Shown one piece after another: positions 11,679-17,476 of a DNA stretch of 58,516 bases. The translations under genes and the position numbers were made by a program. The stretch lies in the IMG/VR virus record IMGVR_UViG_3300031963_000166, positions 1-58,516 of that record. The stretch is one strand, 5' to 3'. The notes under the pieces were generated by a model that saw only the letters and a list, made by a program, of their open reading frames with translations, was not told where the DNA came from and did no database searches. Source of the stretch: a virus. Each line of letters opens with the position of its first letter. Position 1 is the stretch's first letter.

Positions 11679-13619
11679 TTATTCCCACGACTCTTTGTGC
11701 CCGTTTGGGTGGGTCTCCTCTTCCCATTCTTTGATGTCTTTAGAGTCTGTCCAGCTTCTGTTTGGCCTTATTGCCGACGGCTTTGGCTGCTCTATTGGGT
11801 ACTGAACATTTTTTCCATCAATTGCTTGCTGCAGGTAGTCTACGCCGTTAAATGTAAATCTCCTGATTCTTCTGTTAAGCTGAAAAATGCAAAATCCTTT
11901 TTGACCCACTATTTTTTGCTTCTTGATTTTTTTGCTGTGGAATTCGCACGTCGGATCATCCGGAGCCGTTTGGGCAAATGGCCTGTGATAAATCAGTATG
12001 TTGTCAACCTTGTTGTTCCACATCGCTCCGTCAGCCAAATCAAAAACGTCAGGGCACGGATAGTTTCCGTCATCGCCCTTCCTCATCTTGTGAGGGTGAA
12101 TAACAATGTCAAAGCAAACGTTGTTTTTTCTTGCGAAACGCGTGCAGTCCGACAAAAACGTTTCAAGGTACTTATCCGTTCTTCCCGAGCTCTTAGCATA
12201 ATCGTTGGCCATTTGGTTGAACGGATCTATGACGACCCTGTCTACGTTGAATTTTATTATCAAGCTGAGGAATATCTCCTTGACATAATCAGGGGTAGGG
12301 GCTACGTCTTTTGGGTAAACCATAAAAATGTGCTCGCCGATCATTTTGTACACCTTCATGTACGATTCGTATGGCGGTCTCCCTGGGTTGTTAGGAGTGC
12401 AGTCGCACCCAAAATATATCTCTACAAGATCGTGGTAAAACTGCTCCGCAGGAAGTTCTTCCGGCGTGAATATGGCCACCTTTTCGCCAAAAACAACCAT
12501 TCTGAAGATCATTTCCCACTTCATAAATGCCGATTTCCCGTAGTTTCCTATTCCTGATATCGCGGTAAGCTCCCCTTTTGCTCTTTTGAAATGTTTGTCA
12601 ATCTCCGGGACACCAAGCGGTTGGGCTGTCTTGTACCCATTAAGGTATATGCTTGCCGCCCGATCAGAAACCTCTTCCGCATAAATAACATCTTCTTTCG
12701 ACATTTCTGCGGCGTCTTCTTCCGTAATGATTATGTCGATCTCTCTCTTGGTTGTTCTTGTCACAAGTTTCTCGTTGGTAAACTCAGCGGTGTTCCATTG
12801 TGACTTATTCGCCCTGTAGGCGCTTCTTACGGCGTTTCTGCATTCTTTTTGACTAAAGCTTGCGTCTGGCACAACATATGTCATCATCATGTTGTAACAC
12901 GTTTCCTCAAGCATTCCAAACCTACAGCAACTCGCGGCGAGTTTGAACACAAAATGATTTCTCTCGCCTTCCCGAAAAGCATCTCCTCTTGATGCCATCC
13001 ATGTTAAAAGGTTGTTGAATATTTTGTCATCGTCGGTAACTGTAATTTGCTCCGTGTGTTGCCTCCTGTTTTCTACACGATCGGAGACCGGCAGCTTATC
13101 GAACGCCAGAGCCTGATGATTCATCAAAATATTCGGGTCAAACGACTCAAAACATAGTCTTGAAACGTTTCTGCCGGTCTTATCGGCATCTGGAAACTCC
13201 TGCATAAGCGCGTCAAAGTGCTCGGCATGCTTTGACTCCCATTCTATTTCAACCAAGGCTTTTACTCCGTTTCCAGAAGGAGAAATCCACGCGGCTAAAA
13301 CATACTTGGAAAGCGCCAACTCTTTCTTTTTTTGTTCAGCATCTGGCACCTTGTCAAAATCAAGCACAACATACCCGGAATGCTCCATCAGGCTTCCGTC
13401 TGCCCTTTTTGAAAACCTACCGCTAAAACACACTCCAGGTAGCGTTTTTTTGATTTCGTCAGCTTCTTCTTTTGTCTTGGCCGATCTGATCTTTTCGACA
13501 GTTTCACGAGACTTACCGTCTTTAATCCTGTCAAGAGCCTTGGAAATAGTGATCACGTCACCGGTAATGTCTCTTGAGTTTCTGTATATGGAAACCTTAC
13601 CATTTATTGTTTTCGTCAT
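11679..13619 (-). CDS. primase-helicase fusion (VirE_N-like plus DnaB-like)
   Basis: A 646-residue protein. Residues 1 to about 180 resemble the VirE N-terminal (BT4734-type) primase-related domain: GYVVLDFDK with D87 and D89, then SPSGNGVK at 113-120. Residues about 195-280 look like a PriCT-type helical domain. From about 325 a RecA-like DnaB or Twinkle helicase follows: Walker A GIGNYGKS (356-363), the EE pair at 387-388, Walker B VVIDP (462-466), then an IHPHK segment. It would unwind the fork and prime or load at it. The start at 13619 overlaps the upstream initiator gene by 23 nt. Primase activity is inferred; helicase is secure. Confidence 0.85.
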   Translation of the reverse strand: MTKTINGKVSIYRNSRDITGDVITISKALDRIKDGKSRETVEKIRSAKTKEEADEIKKTLPGVCFSGRFSKRADGSLMEHSGYVVLDFDKVPDAEQKKKELALSKYVLAAWISPSGNGVKALVEIEWESKHAEHFDALMQEFPDADKTGRNVSRLCFESFDPNILMNHQALAFDKLPVSDRVENRRQHTEQITVTDDDKIFNNLLTWMASRGDAFREGERNHFVFKLAASCCRFGMLEETCYNMMMTYVVPDASFSQKECRNAVRSAYRANKSQWNTAEFTNEKLVTRTTKREIDIIITEEDAAEMSKEDVIYAEEVSDRAASIYLNGYKTAQPLGVPEIDKHFKRAKGELTAISGIGNYGKSAFMKWEMIFRMVVFGEKVAIFTPEELPAEQFYHDLVEIYFGCDCTPNNPGRPPYESYMKVYKMIGEHIFMVYPKDVAPTPDYVKEIFLSLIIKFNVDRVVIDPFNQMANDYAKSSGRTDKYLETFLSDCTRFARKNNVCFDIVIHPHKMRKGDDGNYPCPDVFDLADGAMWNNKVDNILIYHRPFAQTAPDDPTCEFHSKKIKKQKIVGQKGFCIFQLNRRIRRFTFNGVDYLQQAIDGKNVQYPIEQPKPSAIRPNRSWTDSKDIKEWEEETHPNGHKESWE

Positions 13620-14409
13620 AAGTAGGGGCTTGTTTTTTCATGTTGACTATATCTGTTTCGGTGGAAAATTCTTGTTCCCAGCATCTTTGGTTTAACCATG
13701 TCTGTAGGTTTTTCCATTGTGGGAAAAATTCTTTTTTAGACCTTGCGGCCTCTCGCGCTGCCAACTCCTTATCAAGAGCCGGCATGAGTAGCGGGAGCGC
13801 TTCTTTCCAGTCCTTGTGCTTTTTGAACGTTCTGAACTCTGTCATAGACCCCTTCTTGGTTCCGCCATACTTTTTACGGAAATCCTCAAAGGATGCCGGC
13901 ACCTGATTTTTGACTTCCTCGCACAGCAGCGGTTTGGGGGCTGAATTTGAAAACTTCAAGCGATCAAACACATCTCTTTTGTATGTATTTTTATTTCTTT
14001 GTAAAGTTGTTTCTTTGTATATACCCGGTTCTACCGATTGTCGGTTTTCACCGATAACGGGAAAACCTGATATCGGTGAAAGCTCATCTTGGTTGAGCTC
14101 GTGCTGTGGGGAATCATAGATGACGTGATCCCAGCCAATTAGTTTACCGGTAGATTTGTCCGACGTCCTTTTGCTGAAGATGTACCCCTTGTCTTGAAGG
14201 GACTTAAAAACCCTGTCTATTGCATGCTTCCCATCAGGAAGGCGCTCATAAAGATTTTTTTTGTAAATCACCCAGTCGTCAGGAAGAGACAAAAGGAACG
14301 ACAACATCCCCTTCTCTTCAAGCGTTAGGCCAACGGACTGAGTCAGTTCGTTTGGCAAGACGGAGAACCCGTGTTTGCGCTTGGCTTTAATTATTTGTCC
14401 TGTATTCAT
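13597..14409 (-). CDS. winged-helix replication initiation protein
   Basis: A 270-residue protein. The N-terminal 100 residues form a helix-turn-helix domain typical of phage replisome organisers: HGFSVLPNELTQSVGLTLEE, then DWVIYKKNLYERLPDGKHAI and DRVFKSLQDKGYIFSKR. After a variable linker comes a basic C-terminal helical region (FRKKYGGTKKGSMTEFRTFK, ending near WLNQRCWEQEF). It probably binds the origin and loads the adjacent helicase. The ATG at 14407-14409 is chosen because upstream sequence forms a terminator hairpin. Expression appears strongly leader-controlled: hairpins at 14485-14508 and 14415-14450 and a leader ORF precede it. Confidence 0.8.
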   Translation of the reverse strand: MNTGQIIKAKRKHGFSVLPNELTQSVGLTLEEKGMLSFLLSLPDDWVIYKKNLYERLPDGKHAIDRVFKSLQDKGYIFSKRTSDKSTGKLIGWDHVIYDSPQHELNQDELSPISGFPVIGENRQSVEPGIYKETTLQRNKNTYKRDVFDRLKFSNSAPKPLLCEEVKNQVPASFEDFRKKYGGTKKGSMTEFRTFKKHKDWKEALPLLMPALDKELAAREAARSKKEFFPQWKNLQTWLNQRCWEQEFSTETDIVNMKKQAPTYDENNKW

Positions 14410-14488
14410 AGAAGAAAAAAAACAAGCCCCGTGTGGAGTACCGGGGCTTGGGTTGGTCAAACTTGCGTTCAACTTGCCAAACCCTCAT
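14387..14488 (-). CDS. leader peptide ORF ahead of the replication initiator
   Basis: A 33-codon ORF beginning MRVWQVERKF. Its ATG (14486-14488) follows GGAG by five bases, a good Shine-Dalgarno spacing. The SD lies in the loop, and the ATG in the 3' arm, of the perfect hairpin at 14485-14508. The frame runs through the terminator hairpin, where the T-run encodes Phe codons, and ends 23 nt inside the initiator gene in another frame. This is the layout of a leader peptide for translational coupling or attenuation. Translation is not proven and the ORF could be fortuitous. Confidence 0.45.
   Translation of the reverse strand: MRVWQVERKFDQPKPRYSTRGLFFFFYEYRTNN
14415..14450 (-). terminator. terminator-like hairpin in the replication operon leader
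   Basis: CAAGCCCCG (14423-14431) and CGGGGCTTG (14442-14450) form a perfect 9-bp stem with a 10-nt loop, followed on the minus strand by eight T, CTTC and then the initiator ATG. Its loop holds CTCCAC (minus strand), complementary to the GTGGAG loop of the hairpin at 14485-14508. As a terminator directly before a start codon it most likely acts as an attenuator. Confidence 0.85.
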
Positions 14489-14508
14489 TTTGACTCCACT
14501 CAAAATGA
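14485..14508 (-). promoter_or_regulatory. leader hairpin sequestering an SD and ATG
   Basis: TCATTTTGA and TCAAAATGA form a perfect 9-bp stem around the loop GTGGAG (minus strand). The loop contains the GGAG Shine-Dalgarno sequence and the 3' arm contains the ATG of the leader ORF. The loop is perfectly complementary to CTCCAC in the terminator loop downstream, allowing a six- or seven-base-pair kissing interaction. Confidence 0.75.
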
Positions 14509-14529
14509 CGGCCTGGCTGTAAGACTTTG

Positions 14530-14560
14530 CAAACATAGCAAAACAAAATCATCTTGTCAA
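14530..14560 (-). promoter_or_regulatory. Bacteroidetes-type promoter for the replication operon
   Basis: On the minus strand TTG (14560-14558, in TTGACAAG) and TATGTTTG (14537-14530) are separated by 20 nt. Transcription would start near 14523 and give a leader of about 110 nt carrying both hairpins. It is divergent from the plus-strand promoter at 14589-14618. Confidence 0.8.
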
Positions 14561-14588
14561 CATTTAATCGAAAATATTTTATCAACTA

Positions 14589-14618
14589 TTGACACGTCGT
14601 TAATTGTATGTATATTTG
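14589..14618 (+). promoter_or_regulatory. Bacteroidetes-type promoter for the plus-strand operon
   Basis: TTG (14589-14591, in TTGACACG) and TATATTTG (14611-14618) are separated by 19 nt. The start codon at 14634 follows about 15 nt later. The palindrome AAAATATTTT (14571-14580) lies between the two divergent promoters and could be an operator. Confidence 0.8.
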
Positions 14619-14633
14619 CAAATAAAAAACGCA

Positions 14634-14846
14634 ATGCTTACACCGCCGGACGGAACTGTTTTTGTAGAGTCAGTAAACAACAAGGGCAAACACATTGAGG
14701 CCGTTATTGAGTCAATTGGGGCTGACGTTGATTATGAAGTAGGAACAAAGGTTGGCATTATTGGGCACATCGAAAAGCTTGAGATACAAGGGGAAACTAA
14801 GTTCTCAGTAAACGAAAAATACATAGCATTTATAATTGAACAATGA
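14634..14846 (+). CDS. small GroES-like barrel protein
   Basis: A 70-residue beta-rich protein. The order GTVFVESVNN, then VIESIGADVDYEVGTKVGI, then a loop and KYIAFII at the end recalls the chaperonin-10 (GroES) barrel, where a G-x-V strand, a VGxxV turn and a terminal hydrophobic strand recur. It is shorter than GroES (about 95 residues). I start it at 14634 because the promoter -7 box ends at 14618; the in-frame upstream codons lie inside the promoter. Its stop overlaps the next start as ATGA. It could also be an unrelated small beta-barrel. Confidence 0.55.
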   Translation: MLTPPDGTVFVESVNNKGKHIEAVIESIGADVDYEVGTKVGIIGHIEKLEIQGETKFSVNEKYIAFIIEQ

Positions 14847-15181
14847 GACATGTTAGCAACGCCCTTCGAATAATGAAGGAAAAAACAGGAACGGATTATT
14901 CACAATTTATCCGTATTCAAAACGAAGAAGACACGACCGGCGTTCCGCCGGTGGTAAGCTTTCAGGTACAGAGCGATCCAATATCGATTATTGGAATCAA
15001 TGGTATTCAGGCTGTCGACATAATCCGATACGCCGCGTGTCTTATCGAAAGTCTGAATACCGCATTTCCTTGTGATGAAAATTCGTCAACCATTTTTATG
15101 CTTGAAGAGGCTATTCACTGGCAAAACAAAAGAACTCAAAACAGGACAGAAAGGGGCGTTGAAGGAAAAAACGAAGCTTAA
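14843..15181 (+). CDS. hypothetical phage protein
   Basis: A 112-residue protein whose C-terminus reads FMLEEAIHWQNKRTQNRTERGVEG. A closely similar ending (LEEAL-W---RT--R--RGVEG) marks a small protein family that I recall from many phages and prophages; its function is unknown to me. The N-terminal half is mixed alpha/beta (VSFQVQSDPISIIGINGIQA). It overlaps both neighbours by 1-4 nt in the operon that starts at 14589. Confidence 0.7.
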   Translation: MRHVSNALRIMKEKTGTDYSQFIRIQNEEDTTGVPPVVSFQVQSDPISIIGINGIQAVDIIRYAACLIESLNTAFPCDENSSTIFMLEEAIHWQNKRTQNRTERGVEGKNEA

Positions 15182-15489
15182 TGAATACTGCTTGCATAAT
15201 AATAATTTTTTGCGCTTTAGCGCTTATTCTGTCAATGTTTTGGCAGGAACTCAAGATGTTTACCTTGAGTGCTTTTGATTTTAGATCGAAAAACCAGTAC
15301 AGGATATGTAGGTTTAAAAATGTTTTTACGGTGCAATACAGGTCTCGCCAGCACGGGTTGTGGGAGGTTTATTACTCGCATTTGTTCAATACATGGATGT
15401 TTGACACGCAGGAAGACGCCGAAATAGCACTCCGAGAATGCATGGATTATTTTAAAGCCAAGCAAGCACACGATAACAGAAAGAATTAA
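15181..15489 (+). CDS. small membrane-anchored hypothetical protein
   Basis: A 102-residue protein with an N-terminal hydrophobic segment (residues about 3-20, TACIIIIFCALALILSMFW) and a polar, aromatic-rich C-terminal domain (YRSRQHGLWEVYYSHLFNTW, then DAEIALRECMDYFKAKQAH). One transmembrane helix with the rest probably cytoplasmic, judging by the Lys/Arg that follow it. The start overlaps the preceding TAA by one base. Function unknown. Confidence 0.65.
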   Translation: MNTACIIIIFCALALILSMFWQELKMFTLSAFDFRSKNQYRICRFKNVFTVQYRSRQHGLWEVYYSHLFNTWMFDTQEDAEIALRECMDYFKAKQAHDNRKN

Positions 15490-15492
15490 AAG

Positions 15493-15813
15493 ATGAGCAA
15501 TAAAAAGGTTTGGTCAAGAGCAAAGCAATTACTTCAGACAATGATTGACGACAGGATTGAGATATACGAGGTGACTCGCATACTCAACCCAATGTCTAAC
15601 GAGTCAAGAAAGAAGCTGTCTTTGTGCAGGACGGACATAACAGACGAAGATCTCGATCAAATTGAAGAAACGATAAAAAGGTATAAGGAGACCCTTATCG
15701 ACATGTCTTCTACGGTTGTCACGCAAAGAGTGAAGAGGTCTGAGTTTTTCAAAAAACTTGAACAACATTATGATAAGAACAAAAACAAAAAGTCAGTACG
15801 AAAAAGGAATTAG
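15493..15813 (+). CDS. hypothetical basic helical protein
   Basis: A 106-residue charged helical protein starting MSNKKVWSRAKQLLQTMIDD; the C-terminus is strongly basic (YDKNKNKKSVRKRN). No motif is recognised. It overlaps the next gene by 44 nt and belongs to the early plus-strand operon upstream of the terminase. It could bind nucleic acid. Confidence 0.65.
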   Translation: MSNKKVWSRAKQLLQTMIDDRIEIYEVTRILNPMSNESRKKLSLCRTDITDEDLDQIEETIKRYKETLIDMSSTVVTQRVKRSEFFKKLEQHYDKNKNKKSVRKRN

Positions 15814-16027
15814 CGTCTACGATTACTACATCCGCAGAGAGGTAGTTGAAAAAAGCAAGCTTGATTCTCTCGTGACGAATCCTGAAGTCGTGGCTATTTT
15901 TGACGGATCTTACGCATCCATAAGAAGGGCTATCGTAAAGATGAGGGACAAGAAAAGTGTCGGGAAAAAATTCTTTGAAAAGCAAATGGCTTTTCTTGAG
16001 GTGTATGAAAAAAACTTTGTAAAATGA
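15770..16027 (+). CDS. hypothetical basic helical protein
   Basis: An 85-residue protein starting MIRTKTKSQYEKGISV, rich in Lys, Val and Tyr and predicted mainly helical. I chose the ATG at 15770; a TTG four codons earlier is also open. It overlaps the upstream gene and ends by overlapping the start of 16024-16836 as ATGA. Similar charge and helical pattern to its upstream neighbour, with which it may interact. Function unknown. Confidence 0.65.
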   Translation: MIRTKTKSQYEKGISVYDYYIRREVVEKSKLDSLVTNPEVVAIFDGSYASIRRAIVKMRDKKSVGKKFFEKQMAFLEVYEKNFVK

Positions 16028-16836
16028 ATTTTACAGGAATTGACATAGACAAGCTTAAGTTGCTCAATGGCTGCTGCCTTGTTCAGCTTCACTCTTATAC
16101 AGAGGATGAGATTTCATTTAATGGCGGAACACTGAAGCTTGTTCACAAGGTAAAAACATACGCCTCAGAGGCCGACCCAAGGGATATCGTAAGCGCCGTG
16201 AAGGGGATGAAAAAGTTTCGGTATAAGGACAAGGAGGCAATGAAGGAATATCAGTCGATGGCGGCTGAGTTGAATAAAAAGGTTGACGAAAACAAGGAGA
16301 GCCAGCAGGACAAGCAGGCCGTAAGAAGAGGAGTAATCGTGAAACTCCCGCATGCATGCCTTGGTGATTCCGGGTGGGACTATGAATGCGAGTTTGATGG
16401 AAACGTGGGGGACGAAGTATGGTTTGACGCCACCTACACCAGGGAAATGATAACCGAAGGAGAGGGAGGGTTCGAAATTGACGGAAAAATATTCCTGATG
16501 ATTCCCGTTAAGTCAATTTATGCGGTTAAAAAAGATGACGAAATATTGGGGCTGAACGGTTTTGTGATAGGGAAAAGGCTGCCGAACGACAGGAAGCAGG
16601 GGTCGCTATATCTGCCTGACACGAAAACAGCAAGGGTCGAGGTTGTTGTGCCAAACGCAAGAACGCCGATATACAAAGAAAACTCTCCGTGGACAAACAC
16701 CGTTGTGAAAAAGGGAGACATTGTTTTGATGAGAGACATCTTTGCTATACCTCTTGACGCAACACTTGCAAAAAGCACTGACTTGGTCAGATTTCAAACA
16801 AGGGTAATAAGAGCTTACGAGCATGATCAAGCTTGA
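16024..16836 (+). CDS. putative tandem GroES-like protein
   Basis: A 270-residue protein that looks like two chaperonin-10 barrels in tandem. Half one: LNGCCLVQLHSYTE, a long insertion, RRGVIVKLP, GNVGDEVWF and DGKIFLMIPVKSIYAV. Half two: GFVIGKRLPNDRKQGSLYLP, ARVEVVVPNARTP, VKKGDIVLMRD and a final strand VRFQTRVIRAYE. The recurring order (strand, mobile loop, G-x-V strand, VGD or KGD turn, terminal strand) is that of GroES, which caps GroEL. Phage cochaperonins such as T4 gp31 help fold capsid protein, so the position upstream of the head genes fits. Sequence similarity is weak. Confidence 0.55.
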   Translation: MNFTGIDIDKLKLLNGCCLVQLHSYTEDEISFNGGTLKLVHKVKTYASEADPRDIVSAVKGMKKFRYKDKEAMKEYQSMAAELNKKVDENKESQQDKQAVRRGVIVKLPHACLGDSGWDYECEFDGNVGDEVWFDATYTREMITEGEGGFEIDGKIFLMIPVKSIYAVKKDDEILGLNGFVIGKRLPNDRKQGSLYLPDTKTARVEVVVPNARTPIYKENSPWTNTVVKKGDIVLMRDIFAIPLDATLAKSTDLVRFQTRVIRAYEHDQA

Positions 16837-17476
16837 TTTCAGTAAAATAGCGTATAACATTGAGGCTATCCCGGAGGGTCAGGCGGTTATATACGGCTTT
16901 TCCGACCTCGCAAGCCAGTCCCATGTGTTTGATCGCAGTGACGATCTACCGCATGGGGTTGACGCAGACAAGGTGTTGAGGTACCTGATATACATGTTTG
17001 CTCCCGGTACGCCGGTGAGGGACGCATACCCGGACATTAATCAGCGGAAGAGGTATACCCTTAACAAGTTAAATATTGTTATCGATGAAAACGATACAGA
17101 CGAAGGGTACGCTCAGCTTTGCTTGATGAATGCCACGTGGGCGGTAGAAAGGTACATAGCCTTCACGAGACTTCAGTGTTCCGAGGACTACTCGATCATG
17201 AGCACTGCCGATATTCGAATAGCAGCTCTTCAGAGAGCGCTATTGACACAACCGGTTGACAAGTCTGGGGATGACAAAAATTTCCAAGAAGGTCTTGAAA
17301 GATGGAGGCAAACGCTTGTTGATGCGCGGGGTCGCATAATGAATGACGAGACGAGCATAACTCTTCAGAAGGCGATCACGTTTTCTGTTAGGGCTGAAAA
17401 CCTCGGGATACAACCCGAGTATTATGCCAGGGTGTGGAGGGAGAAGAAAGAAATATTTCCAGACGTTATACCATAG
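16823..17476 (+). CDS. hypothetical protein directly before the terminase
   Basis: A 217-residue protein of unknown family. It has a helical centre (DADKVLRYLIYMFAPGTPVR, YAQLCLMNATWAVERYIAFT) and a charged C-terminal third (GLERWRQTLVDARGRIM). It overlaps the GroES-like gene by 14 nt, and its TAG is immediately followed by the terminase ATG. The position is that of a small terminase subunit in many phages, but no DNA-binding motif is visible, so that role remains a guess. Confidence 0.65.
   Translation: MIKLDFSKIAYNIEAIPEGQAVIYGFSDLASQSHVFDRSDDLPHGVDADKVLRYLIYMFAPGTPVRDAYPDINQRKRYTLNKLNIVIDENDTDEGYAQLCLMNATWAVERYIAFTRLQCSEDYSIMSTADIRIAALQRALLTQPVDKSGDDKNFQEGLERWRQTLVDARGRIMNDETSITLQKAITFSVRAENLGIQPEYYARVWREKKEIFPDVIP

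Noticed and set aside
14410-14472. Longer start of the replication initiator in the minus frame
   Set aside because: No ATG exists upstream; the extension uses TTG and would run through the terminator stem. The ATG at 14409 is better placed.
14843-15181. Anti-defence (anti-CBASS or Thoeris inhibitor) candidate
   Set aside because: The RGVEG-type C-terminus is a common small phage family, but I could not match it to the known anti-defence families with any confidence.
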